Assembly (NCBI RefSeq): GCF_041296385.1
Contig: NW_027184084.1
Span: forward strand, 1,426,001-1,490,000
Length of the DNA stretch: 64,000 nucleotides
From: Aphelocoma coerulescens
Taxonomy: Eukaryota; Chordata; Aves; Passeriformes; Corvidae
Direction of reading: 5' to 3'
Below are positions 30,866 through 41,608 of this stretch, piece by piece. Numbering within the stretch: the first letter of the stretch is position 1; every line of letters starts with the position of its first letter. The notes beneath the pieces were generated by a model. It was given only the letters and a program-made list of their open reading frames with translations, had not been told where the DNA came from and did not search any database. Made by a program: the position numbers and the translations under genes.

Positions 30866-32760
30866 CTAGCCCTGGTTATCATTCTTTCCCTGGGCGTACA
30901 TGCTCGAGGTCCCTTCAAGGGGATCTGACATATCATCCTCCCTTTGATAATACCTGGCAGCTCGGTCACGGGAGGCTGAGGCTACTTTCACCTTAGCAGA
31001 ATCCCCTCGGTTAGTGCCTCCCTCCTTGAGTTCACGCACCCGCGCTGCCAGGACTGAGGTGGGTTTCCCATTGCACCTTCTCATGTCTTCCCCATGCTCA
31101 CACAGGAAAAACCACAGCTCAGCTCGTGGGGTGTACCCTCTCTCTGTAGCTGACTTGGGGGCCTGTGACTTGCACTGGTGCCACACTGATCTTCCTCATC
31201 TCCTCCCTCATCTCCTTCATCTCCTCTTTGAGGTCCTGGGCCACAGCAGAGACATGAGCTTTCAGCGGGCCATTGACCATACTGTCATAATTCCTGAGCT
31301 TGTTGGCAAGAGAGCCCACTGTTTCTCAATTATTGTCAGCATCAATCGTTGCAATGAAGGTGGCAGATTGCAGTGGCCCTAGCTTTGCCAGGTTCCACAT
31401 CATCTGTCCTGTGCACCTGACCTTATCGGGGTCATTATCATGCTGTCCATCCTTCCCAAAGTGTACCTCTAATACTGCCACATCTCTTAGCTGCTGGATC
31501 CCTTCCTAGAGTGTCTTCCACTGCATTCTATGATGGTACTCCTGCATTCTGTCTTTGTGAACGAACCTTTCTCTCACACTCGTTAAGAGCCGCTCCCAGA
31601 GAGAAAGGGGCCCTGGCTCCTTCACAAATATCTGGTCCACACCTGGGTTCTGGGTCAACGATCCTAGATACCTTGCCTCACCACTATCCAGTCGCACATC
31701 TGTGCCCATAAGATCCCAAACCCGAAGCAGCCAGGTGGTATAAGGCTCACGTCCCCTTCGCACAATGTCGTCTCGCATACTAGGGAGACTGTCGTACGAC
31801 AGGGACTCAGTGATGATTTCTGGCTCTGGCTCTCCTGATGGTTGTGAGGGCCCTGGTTCCCCATCATCATTAACTGGTCGTACTGATTTGGCCTTATACT
31901 TCTTCCTTTGCACAGGGGCGACTGCTGCTGGCTGTGGTTGTCCTTGTGGTTCAGCTGGAACCTGGAAGGTTGTAACATCTGTGGGTTCCACCGCTGCACC
32001 ATCGGACTCACCCTCTTTGGGGCAGGGAGAGGGTTTTTCACTTGCTGAGGAGGTGTATTCCCTAAGCACTTGGCATATCCCCTGGCACACCTGGCCCATC
32101 TCCTGGCATATCTCCTGGCGCATCTCCTGCATCCCCTTCACCAGTACCCTCACCCAGTCCGGGTAGTCCATTTTTGAGGTGGGCGGTTGGGCAGTATTAG
32201 GCTGTGGGCCCGGGTCAGGCTCTGGGGTAGGATCTCTAGTGTCTGGGGCTGGTGTCTGGGTAGTTATCCAAGCCAATCTCAGCTTATCCCTGATTGCTAA
32301 ATAGAGTAGGCCTGCCAGCACCAGTTGGTTAGTACTCAGAGAGAATCTAAACCCTTTGAAAATTGGTGGGGTGGGCCCAAAGAACTGGTTGAGGAGTTGG
32401 GAGAAAACTTCCCCTGGTGTCATTTTTTCACAGAAGGTACCATTGTTAACATAACCCCAAAAAACATGCACTTAGTGTGTGATAGCCCTTTATCCACGTG
32501 CCCACATTCCAGAGGAAGTTAAAAACCCATGAATTCCTCACCTTCTCGACCCATAGGGCAAACTGGATAACAGCAATGGTAGCCTTAGTCAGAGGACCCA
32601 TGTTTAGGTAAGGAGCTGCAAAGGGGAAGAATATAGCCACAACCACCTGCCGCCCAACCCAGGGTAAACTAGACCACATAGTGCTGCCTAGCAAGGTTCC
32701 TATGTCCAGCACACAAACTTAAGCTATCCAGGAACTGTTATTCCTTTTTCACCTCTCTCT
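30866..32760 (-). pseudogene. gag: ERVL#3 gag with hydrophobic N-terminus
   Basis: Begins near 32712 (MLDIGTLLGSTMW) with hydrophobic stretches (VVVAIFFPFAAPYL, ATIAVIQFALWV). It continues at 32471-31506 with LVLAGLLYLAIRD, a Pro-rich linker, repeated EMRQEICQEMGQVCQGICQ, a basic KKYKAKSV patch, and the shared region TWLLRVWDLMG and LSLWERLLTSVRERF. The C-terminal part (31186-30866) has RGYTPRAELWFFLCEHGEDM and RVRELKEGG. No zinc knuckle. It matches ERVL#2 gag, including membrane-like segments in the N-terminal third. Confidence 0.7.
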
Positions 32761-32775
32761 CTTAATGCCCTCAGG

Positions 32776-32793
32776 CCCCACGGTTGGGCGCCA
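32776..32793 (-). promoter_or_regulatory. ERVL#3 primer-binding site
   Basis: The minus strand reads TGGCGCCCAACCGTGGGG, five bases inside the 5' LTR. It is the tRNA-Lys(1,2)-type site with one extra C. Confidence 0.75.
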
Positions 32794-32798
32794 AGATC

Positions 32799-33694
32799 TG
32801 TCTTGGTTTGAAAGACAGGTGTCTGCTAAGGAAGGCAGAAGACTCCCTTGGAATGGCCGATGCAACCCCCTTCCCTCCAAGTTATTATAATTTTGAAATC
32901 AAGGGTCTTTATGCAAAGATGTGGAAAATAGGAATAACAGTTCTTTACTATTATATATCTATATATGTATAACAAGTGAAACAAACAACAATAACTATGG
33001 CAGTAACAGCAAACAATCACAAACCCAGTCCCAGCCTTCTCGACTGTCAGGCCCTTTCTTCTTGGGTGCAGTTCCGCTCACAGCTGGCAGGGGCACTGGC
33101 AGCTTCTGGTGAGCAGGGCAGGTGCGATGGTTTCCTCATGGCTGCAGGGGCCGCTCCAGAGCGAGCTCGGGGAGCGCGCGGCACTGGTGGCCTGGGATCT
33201 CGGGAAGGGATGGAACAAAGAAGCTTCACAAACTCCTGGGCTGCCGATCTCGGTGTCTGGCTGGACCCTCAGGAACAGCAGGCTGGAACAGCAGGGACGA
33301 GCACAAATCCCGGATGCAGACCAGGTGTATCCAGTCGGGGAACCCCCCCGGATGGTTGGGCAGGCAGGGTGAGCATGGCTGCAACGTAGCGAAGGCTTGG
33401 AGCAGCAGCAGGACAGGGCTGCCATGGCCCGGCTCCGAGCACGGCAGGGAAGGCAGGCTTGGGATCCGGGGGCTTCTCTAGCAGAAGGAAAAGCGGCCGA
33501 AGAAAGCAGCTTCCCTCTCTGACCGAATGCGGAGACCGACTGCCCACACACCCAGGTGACACAAAAAGAGCAGCCAGGTCTTTTGTTTTTCTTAAGTATT
33601 CAGCCATTTGTTCCCCTAGCAACATGTATGGGGGGAAAATTCCTTTAACAGAAAAAAATTCAAAAAAACCAGGAGAGCTCCTAAAACCCCAACA
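32799..33694 (-). repeat. ERVL#3 5' LTR (family B)
   Basis: 896 bp, plus strand TGTCTTGGTTTGAAAG to AAAACCCCAACA, matching the 3' LTR at 26739-27635. The right flank GGCCT is the target duplication, followed by K1 env. Confidence 0.88.
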
Positions 33695-33699
33695 GGCCT

Positions 33700-34900
33700 C
33701 AACTCTCTCACCTACCAATATAAGAGCACTTTCCATGGCATCTAATCTAGCCATTATTTCTCTACCAATGTTTTCTTGTGTTTGTAATTCTTTTGTGATA
33801 TTAGTTAAAGCCTGCCACACAGTATGGGCAGTTTGAATGGAATGAGTTACGGCAGTGACAGCCACAGAGGCTGTGGTTAATATTATTATGGCAGAAACAA
33901 TAGCAAAGATCAACCAACCCAGAAATTTGCGAACTCATTTCTTACTTGTTTGGATTTCCTCTTGGAGTATTCGAGCCAATTGTGATAGACCATCCTGTCC
34001 TTCCCAAGCCCGAGTCAGATTTACAGGTACCCAAATCTCACATCTTCTTTTAAATGGAAGAAGGACAAAATAGTTGAGCATACCTCCATAGGTTATACAT
34101 GATTTGAAAACAAAAGAATCAGCGGATGAAAAATACAAACCATTTCTATGATCTACCAAAAAATCATTAGTTAAAGCAAAAACATATGGGTGTGAAGTAC
34201 AAGTCATTAGTAATTACTCCTCTTGCAGTGTTAAAGTAGCAATTGTATAATTCTTTTCTAATTTTACTTGGTGTATCCTATTGCCAAAAGCAGGTAACGA
34301 CATTTTCCACAATTGTTTGTGCACACAGGACTGTTTATTACCTAAATAATATTGAATTAATGATCCAGCCATTCCACCATCATGCCAGACAATACTGTGG
34401 TTTGCCTTTTGGGACGGGAGAACGGTTGCATTAGTCCCATTTTCTTTAAAGATACCATGTGGTCCCCAATCAGTTACCCTTACGTACTGTAAGAATTGTT
34501 GTTGTGTCCGTTGTCCTATACATAATGTCCATTCCAAATGCTGTATATTGGAGATGGGTGTAAAATGACATTTCGGGAAATGAGGTGGAGTGGCATCCAC
34601 AAATTTGTTGGAGGTAGACAGAATGGCTGGTAATGTAATAGCAGTCAATTTTCTTGCATTCTCTGAGTGTACATATATTAAATGCAATTGCATAGAAAAT
34701 TTAGCACAAGGTAAAGAGGCACTGTTTGATTCCATGTTAAGCATATAGGTGGTAAATCAGTAACAAAAGTAGTGTTAATACTATATGTATCTACAATATC
34801 CTGATCTAAGGGAGGAAGCCAAGTTCCTCCTACCCATTCTATTCCATTGTTGGTGAGGGCAGGCTCTGGATCCCGCCAGGTCAGAGGCTGAAACAGAGAA
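33700..34900 (-). pseudogene. env: K1 env: surface subunit and start of transmembrane subunit
   Basis: Minus-strand frames 34744-34214, 34207-33935 and 33913-33700. The surface subunit contains SKCHFTPISNIQ-like text, LEWTLCIGQRTQQQFLQYVRVTDWG and KLEKNYTIATLTLQEE. TM starts with a hydrophobic fusion-peptide-like run (FAIVSAIIILTTASVAVTAV), then a heptad helix (IGREIMARLDAMESALILVG). ERVL#3 cuts it there and the rest lies at 26283-26733. This is a beta-type (class II) Env with two stops. Confidence 0.72.
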
Positions 34901-35640
34901 GGCTGAATGATGTGGGCTTAGTAGATTCTTCCTTCCACCATTTGATGGTAGTATAGCAGAAAAACAACGACAAGATTAATTGTTGCCATCCTTGGCTGGG
35001 TTTGATGCATCTCGCCGGAAGCCAATATGGTCCTGTAGGCAAAGAAACACATCCATAACCTCTCCCCCAAGCTAACAGTGGAACTGGACCTTTCCACTGA
35101 CCGCTATGTACATCCTTGTATGTGACTTCTGGGTAAACTCCTTCTCCTTCAGCAGTCTGACCCAGGAGCCTTTTACGTGTAGTTAAGTCGTCTCTGGTGG
35201 AGCGATTCAAAAAATTTAAAACATAGGTTGCTTTGTCAAGCTGCTCTTGAGGAAGCATTCCTATTGGTTTCCCTCTCTTTTGTTTTTGTAGCATGTTTTT
35301 CAATGTATAATGTGCCCTTTTGACTATGGCTTGCCTTGTTGGGGAATGGGCCATACTTGTGAAGTGTTTGATACCCCAAGTGTGGAAGAATTCTTGTGTT
35401 TTATGAGATGTGTATGCAAGTCCATTATCTGTTTTCATCTGTTGAGGGACACCCATTGTGCTGAAGGCATGGAGCCAATGTCAGGTGGCATCTCTTGGTT
35501 CCTCACCTTTGTGTGCTGTTGCTACTATGAATCCTGAAAAGGTATCAATAGAAACATGGACATATTTAAAAGTCTCAAAGCTCGACGTGTGTTACATTTG
35601 TTTGCCAAATGTCATTAGGTTTCAACCCTTGTGGGTTTGT
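34881..35640 (-). pseudogene. pol: K1 integrase
   Basis: First-Asp region damaged near 35580 (WQTNVTH, with Asn replacing the Asp). Then, after a frame change, QQMKTDNGLAYTSH, SPTRQAIVKRAHYTLKNM (the Glu position reads Lys) and a C-terminal domain GPVPLLAWGRGYGCVSL. Two catalytic residues appear substituted, so it is inactive. It is followed by K1 env on the minus strand. Confidence 0.75.
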
Positions 35641-36440
35641 ACCTAATGTTTGTGGCAAAGAAAGAGTCTGCTGACATTGTGAACAAGTATTCACTACATC
35701 CTGTGCTTGTGGCAAAGTTAGATTGAATTGTTTTGCCAGTGCTTGGGCATTTTGATGGTAGAAATAATGAGAAAGTTTTGCCTGCCCTAACTTCTGTGGT
35801 ATAGTGACTGTCATGGCAAGGGCATCCACCCTTGCATTACCTTCCACTATAGGTCCAGGCAGAGTGGTGTGTGACCTAAGATGCAGAATGTAATATTCAT
35901 GAGACCTGTGAAGTAAAAAGTTGTACAGAGTGGTTAATAACACAAAAATATCTTTGTTGGAGACTTCCTTCAGGAATGAGTGCTCAATTCTCTCAACGAT
36001 TCCTGTAACATAACGAGAATCGCAAACAATGTCAATAGGTTCCTGTGAAAAAAGGCAAAATGCTTCTACCACAGCTGCCAGTTCGGCTAGCTGGGTAGAT
36101 CCAGGTTGAAAGGTTATCAAATGTTCCCACTGTCCCTTATAATTTTTCCACAGGGTCACAGCTTTGTGTGTCTTTCCTGATCCATCAGTGAAAATGGTCT
36201 TTGCATCAGGGATCAGGGTTTTCATTTGTAATCTTCGCTGTTGAAAGGGGAGTTCTTTGAAGGATTGTAGCAGGGCATGTCAAGGTATCATGTGAATAAA
36301 CTGTCCATTATAGTCTGCAAGAGCAATTTGAAATGACAGTGAATCCCTGAAAAGATTCTCTAATTCTGCTGCAGTATAGGGAGATGTATTACTGTCGGAT
36401 CATATCCTGTCAGGTTCTGGCATTGGAGTCGTCCCATTAA
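35641..36440 (-). pseudogene. pol: K1 RNase H and integrase zinc domain
   Basis: AKTIFTDGSGKTHK (first Asp), AELAAVVEAFCLF (Glu), IVCDSRYVTGIVERIEH (second Asp) and LHLRSHTTLPGPIVEGNARVD. Then HYFYHQNAQALAKQF with CSQCQQ, an HHCC zinc domain. The region 36230-36440 holds the degraded RT-RNase H linker with stops. Confidence 0.78.
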
Positions 36441-36446
36441 CAGCAG

Positions 36447-36799
36447 TCAAATAAGCATCTCAAGTTGACTGGTTATAGTTTTTGAAAAGGTGTGTGGCAG
36501 AAAAACCCATTCTAATAACCAGAGATGATGTTCCTGTACATCACATTGACCCATAAGAGCATAGGGTTGGAAAGATTGCAAAATCAGGAACAGCTGCAAA
36601 GGCAAATCTGGGTTTCGACATGTGGCAAAGGACTTATTGTTTTTATCACTTACAGTCTCTAAAGCCTTTTGGGCAGTTTTTGTCAACTGCCTAGGGGAAG
36701 AGAGGTCTGGGTCCCCTTTTAACAATTGAAATAAAGGGAATAACTCCTCTGTGGTGATTCCCAATTGTCGCGGGTTGGGTTTGTAACCAGGCAGAAACA
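36447..36799 (-). pseudogene. pol: K1 RT thumb and connection
   Basis: The minus strand reads LGITTEELFPLFQLLKGDPDLSSPRQL, a class II RT thumb, then WLLEWVFLPHTFSKT. It continues the RT palm at 38058-38640 across LTR L at 36805-38052. Confidence 0.72.
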
Positions 36800-36804
36800 C
36801 CAAT

Positions 36805-38052
36805 TAGTGTAGTGGTTTGGGCTAAAATACTCAGTACTGTTTATCTTCTGTGAGATAAGAATTAGGAGAAACGCAAAGCAGGCACCAAACTTGAAAGAAT
36901 ATAAAGAAGTTTATTAACAGACCTAAAAGAAGAAAAGAAAAAAAAATTATACCACCTTCAGAACCCTCCTCCTCCCCCCACCTTCCTCCCTTCTCCCACT
37001 GACAATGTAAAAAGACAACCCTTAAGAGGCTCAGTCTGTTTACCACTTCCATAATAACCTTGTTCAGTCCATTTAGAAAGAGGAGTCTCTCTGCTTGCAA
37101 TGTGAGTCCCTTCCCCCGACTTGCAGCTTTTCCCCCAACTGCTTTCGGGAGTCCACTCTTGAAGTTTTTTGGGGTACAATTTTAAGGTTGAGCCGTTCAG
37201 AAACAAACAAAAAAAAACAACAGAGGCCCTTCTCCTTCCCTGGGAGCAAAGGGTCTTCCTCATCTTCATCGTTAGGACTATCTCTGGGAGCATCTCTAGG
37301 AATTGAGGTTTTTCTCCTTTCCCATTTGGAGCAACAGTCCTCATTTGGTCCATCTCTCCCTGTCCAAGCTTCTCATGAAATTACAGCTGCGTCAGCATCT
37401 GCCTATCTCAGCGCAGGTGCTACTGCTTACGAGTTGAACACTCCACCCCCATATGTTCATGAAATTACAACGGGATACTCTGATATATCATAGCTTCACA
37501 ACAGACTTTCAGCTTTAAGCATCTCCTCTCTCTCTTCCCTCAGGTTTTCAGCTCTTCACAGCAATAAAAGGGTTAATCTCACCTTGGCCTTGCAGCTGGA
37601 ATGTGGCTTATCGCTGTTGGTCACCTGACCTCTGCTGGACAGAGGTGCCGCTTTGCTGAAATCTTGGCCACAGTGGAGAGGGGGGAGAGCCAAGCTGCTC
37701 CGGCTGCCCACGGCAAGGCAGTGGGGGGGGGGTTCCATGGCTGGAACAGGCCCATGACTCCAGGCTGGCTGTGGCCCGGCCTGGCCTGGCCTGAGCAGGG
37801 CCTGGCCGGGCCTGCTGGCTCCCGCACGAGGCCTGCAGCCACCTGTCCCAGCGCCGGAAACGAGAGAGAGCTGGGGGGGAGTTTGTCTATTCTTAAGTGT
37901 GTATCACAGAGACGGTCACAACTTTAAGTGGCTTAAAGAATTGTCTTTATTCAAACTGGCCAGCTGATAAGTTCTATCAGGTCCCAGAGGAAGCTGTAAG
38001 CACCCCTTGGCAAGGACATCCCTTCCGGGACTATCCTTGCTAACCTATGACA
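36805..38052 (-). mobile_element. Solo LTR, family L, minus orientation, duplication CCAAT
   Basis: On the minus strand it begins TGTCATAGGTTAGCAAGG and ends CACTACA followed by CTA. CCAAT occurs at 36800-36804 and 38053-38057. Length is about 1.25 kb. It is the inverted counterpart of the LTR at 41609-42893. Both contain an open frame starting MDQMRTVAPNGKGEKPQFLE (131 codons here, 37353-36958). It splits K1 RT. Confidence 0.78.
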
Positions 38053-38057
38053 CCAAT

Positions 38058-38640
38058 AAAGGGCGAATCCAATTAATAGTACCTAACAACTTTTGCAAAT
38101 CATTCAATGTGTGTATGTTGGTTTTTAGGGTCACTGGCCGTGGGGTGACTGTTGTTTCCAATAATTTGAAACCCAGGTATTTCCATGGAGGTTCTGTTTG
38201 GATTTTTTCTGTCGCTACGCACAAGCCTCTGCTGGCAAGCGTTACCTTTAAAGCAGCAAGACAGTCACGCAATAGTGGGGAGTTGTCAGAAGCAAGTAAA
38301 ATATTGTCCATGTAGTGATACATCAAAACAGATGGATATTTTTGCCATACTGGTTGTATCGCTGAGTGAACGATGAATTGACAGATAGTAGGACTGTTTT
38401 TCATACCCTGAGGTAGCATAACCCAGTGGCATTGTTCCATGGGGGTCTCATGACTGACAAAAGGTAAAGAAAAGGCAAATTTAGGTGCGTCATCAGGATG
38501 CAAGGGAATTGTAAGAAAGCAGTCCTTTAAGTCAATTATCACTAATTCCCAGTGTTATGGAATCATTGTGGGGTTAGGTATTCCTGGCTACAATGCCTCC
38601 ATGGGTAAAATAACTGTGTTGATTGCCCTGAGATCCTGTA
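38058..38640 (-). pseudogene. pol: K1 RT palm
   Basis: [21 protein letters not shown] (palm Asp), [19 protein letters not shown], and LMYHYMDNILLAS, where the catalytic YMDD reads YMDN. The PPWKYLGFKL and GTINWIRPLL regions follow. The second catalytic Asp is therefore lost. The frame is cut by LTR L at its left end. Confidence 0.8.
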
Positions 38641-39076
38641 AAAGCCTCCACTTTCTCAATTTCTTAGGGATAATGAAAATAGGTGTATTCCAGGGGCTGG
38701 TGGAAGGTATTATGTGACCCAAACGTAACTGTTCTTGCACAAGGTTCTGGGCTTGCTGAAGCTGCTCATTTTTCAGGGGCCATTGGTTTATCCAGATCGG
38801 CCTGTTTGAAAGCCAAGTCAGTTTAAGTAGTGGCTTTTTATCAATGGCCCCTATCAAAAATGTGTTGAAATGATCAAACCCAATTGTGTCATCAGGTCCT
38901 GCCCCCACAGAGTGGCTGGGATTGGGAGTAAATACTGTCGCAAGGTGGCAGTCTTGCCCACCTGGCCAATGATTTTCAGTTTCCTTGTGGACTGCCAGGG
39001 AATCTGCTGACCTCCAACTCCTGCTATGATCGCAGTTGAGGTGGACAGGGGCCACACCGAGGGCCAGTCCTTTTGG
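38641..39076 (-). pseudogene. pol: K1 protease C-terminus and RT start
   Basis: The minus strand has [20 protein letters not shown] and [12 protein letters not shown], a class II protease end, then [19 protein letters not shown] and [28 protein letters not shown] fingers. A frame change lies between them. The protease start is on the other side of two LTRs at 40201-40320. Confidence 0.72.
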
Positions 39077-39081
39077 AATAT

Positions 39082-39731
39082 TGTCTTGGCGTGACCTTAT
39101 GATGTGTATCCCATATCGCTGCCTATGCCCAGAAATTAGTTTTTGTGCCTTTCTATGCCTCTAAACTGAGCATGAGAGGGGGAAGAAAAAACTGAGCAAA
39201 ACTTTCTCAAAGCAGTTTACAGCTTGTTCAAGGTCACACAGAGATAGCAGGGTTTTTTTTCCGCAGCTGCGGCACAGGAGGGAGGAAGCACCCAGCTTGC
39301 TGCTTTCCAGTCAGCTTTTGGCCAGTTGTTTCAGTTTCTTGTTCTCCGGAGAGAGACTGAGACTTGAACTTTGTTTTTCCTTCCCTGGAATTTCGGATTT
39401 TCTCCCTTTTCTACTGGACTGCTTTCAACCTCAGAGCACATCGGAGGACTTTCCACCGGGCACAGAGGGCCTGGCCCTGGGCCAAGCCCCACCTCCGAGG
39501 AGACCAAAGGGAGGACTCTAACACTTAGGTTTTTCCTCCACAGCAAAAGATTTTATTATTTAGCATTATTTTCCTTTTCCCGTGTGTTTGGTAAATCAAT
39601 AGTTTTATCTTCTTCACTTTCCTTCCAGGAAAATTTATTTTTTCCCAAACCTGGTGGGGGGAAGGGGGAGGGAAGGGGTGGTTCTGCCTTCTCTCAGAGG
39701 ATATATTTCTAAATTTGGCCAAACCGGAACA
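39082..39731 (+). mobile_element. Solo LTR, family A, with target duplication AATAT
   Basis: TGTCTTGGCGTGACC to AAACCGGAACA, 650 bp, flanked by AATAT at 39077-39081 and 39732-39736. It matches 763-1408 and, inverted, 61401-62053. The insertion point is at the very edge of another LTR (family R, 39736-40200). Confidence 0.9.
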
Positions 39732-39735
39732 AATA

Positions 39736-40200
39736 TGATGGAAACGTTGCTAACGATCGATGACTTCGGTGAGGAGAGACATTGCAGGCAACCGATACGA
39801 TTGATATAAGCAAGCTCCGTTTATTAGCAATACAAAGGCACTTATATAGAGTATTGAATACAAGCTTATCAGTTCTTTAATTAGTTGAAACTTACAAAAG
39901 CGCATTCTTACCTCTACATAATTGGGTTAGATAAAAGACTACATTTGGCAAGCTTCTTATTATTTATGTTTTGTCTTGAGAGATCAAAGGTTTTCCTCCC
40001 TTCTTAGGGATAGTCCATCTTATCAGCACAGCTGCACCTTCTCAAAAACTCCCTTCTGGTTCTCAGCCTGGTTTCTCACACAGGGATTTGTCTCATGTAG
40101 AATTTTTCTCACACAGGCCTTTTTACTTGTACAGTTGGATTATTGATCCAATAATTCTATCAACGAGCCATGTCCCTGCTCCTCTAACCATTCTCCAACA
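39736..40200 (-). mobile_element. LTR, family R, minus orientation, inserted in K1 protease
   Basis: On the minus strand it starts TGTTGGAGAATGG (at 40200), shares AGAATTATTGGATCAAT and GCTAATAAACGGAGC with the LTR at 3-433, has a TATA-type TACTCTATATAAG, and ends near ACGTTTCCATCA. It separates the protease active site (right) from the rest of protease (left). Flanks GAATA and GAAAC are only partly alike, so a clean duplication is not shown. Confidence 0.65.
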
Positions 40201-40640
40201 GAAACATCTGCTCCAGTGTGGACCAAACCTGTAAAAGACTTAGATTCTATTTGGCAAGTGAGTAATGGTTGTTGTACCCCTATAGTTTTTGACCAAAATA
40301 TTTGTGGGGTGCCTGTGCTCCCAAATCCTCCTGCACCTCATTGTTGCTGTAAGATCAGTGGAGAGCAGGGAATTGCTGGCAGCGGTATTAATTGTGCCCG
40401 TCTGCTCCCCTGTGCCACAGTACAGGGAGGATTAGGTGTCCAAGCCATGATTTTAATTTCCCCTTTATAGTCAGCATCAATGATTCCTGGTAATACAAAT
40501 AGTCCCATGCAGGTGGTAGAGGAGCATCCCAGGAGTAAAGCATGTTTGAAAAGGCAGTGGCCCGCACACAGAGGTGGGCAGCAGGTGAACTGATGTATCA
40601 TTCAGGGTTGTGGTAGTGCTGATGGCCATGTCCAGGCCAG
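40201..40640 (-). pseudogene. pro: K1 dUTPase and protease active-site region
   Basis: The minus strand reads [21 protein letters not shown], the hallmark core of a betaretroviral dUTPase, then [11 protein letters not shown] (its last motif). Protease begins GGFGSTGTPQIFW with a Gly-rich start and FTGLVHTGADVS, where the catalytic DTG is HTG. So K1 is a class II ERV with a gag-dUTPase-protease arrangement. Stops and the LTR insertion disable it. Confidence 0.8.
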
Positions 40641-40859
40641 CACTCTTGGGGTTACCCCTTGCAGGGCTTGTGCTTGTATTGGTGTCTGATTGAATGTGGT
40701 CCTGCTGGATTGAGGGGCACTGGACCCCAGTGTGCCCCCCTTCGAGTTTCCCTGCTGCAGGAGAAGGTTGCTGTGTTTGTCATATTTAGACCAGCATTGA
40801 TTGCTCCAATGAAACCCTTTTTGGCAGCGAGGACAAGGTTTACTGAGCCTTTTATTGCC

Positions 40860-41608
40860 TCTTTCTTCCTTTGGACATTGCTTCCTGATATGTCCTACCC
40901 ACCCACCCCCCCCCCCTCACATTCAAAGCACTTAACAGCTGCTCTGGCCACTTGCAGTTGTTGGGCTATTGCAGTAGTAATCAGTTGTGCTTTACATTGT
41001 TCTGAGCCAATATAAGCGCATGCCTTGATATAATCAGAAAGTTCAACGTCAGCACGATTACGAATGGGGTCCAGGGCTTTTTTACAGTCATTGTTAGCAC
41101 TTTCATAAGCAAGAGATTTTAAGACAGCATCAGCTGCTTCCTGCATATCAATTTGCTGTCTAACGCCAGATTGTAACTGGTCAATGCAAGTAATATATGG
41201 TTCTTGGGGCCCTTGCCTAACAGCAGCAAAACCAGACTCCAACTTTTTTGTATCAGGTACTTTTTATAGTGCCTTCATGACAATAACAGTAGACTGGTCC
41301 CACACTTGGGTGGGAAGTCTTAACTGAGCCCAAACAGTAGCATGTATATCTGTGTCAGAGAGCTGTGATGCAGTGATATTAATGGGTGGTTGTTGATTAC
41401 CATTATTCAATGCCTGAGTCTGAGCCAAATCTTCAAATTCTGTCCACCAGACAGAGTCTTGTCCTCCTGTCAAACTTGTCTTAAAAAGAGATTTCCAATC
41501 CACTGGTAACATAGTATGTCCTCCTGCAATTGCATCCAATAAATTCATAGTAAAGGAGGAATGCAATCCATTTTCTTTCACCAATCTCCTCAGTTCCTTT
41601 ACCATCTC
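40860..41608 (-). pseudogene. gag: K1 gag: capsid and nucleocapsid
   Basis: Minus-strand frames 41614-41264 and 41242-40895. Capsid text: MVKELRRLVKENGLHSSFTM, WKSLFKTSLTGGQDSVWWTEF, and the major homology region (FAAVRQGPQEPYITCIDQLQ). Then the helix RADVELSDYIKACAYIGSEQC and the start of a zinc knuckle (KCFECEGG), whose remainder is damaged by a C-tract. It is joined upstream to 42894-43619 across LTR L. Confidence 0.78.

Larger units (their letters stand above)
26739..33694 (-). mobile_element. ERVL#3: complete ERVL-like provirus, duplication GGCCT
   Basis: A 7.0-kb minus-strand provirus with both LTRs (32799-33694 and 26739-27635), primer site, gag, protease, RT, RNase H and integrase, and no env. 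GGCCT occurs at 26734-26738 and 33695-33699. It interrupts the TM part of K1 env. Each gene has stops or indels, but order and motifs are intact, making it the best reference for the ERVL fragments in this window. Confidence 0.9.
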
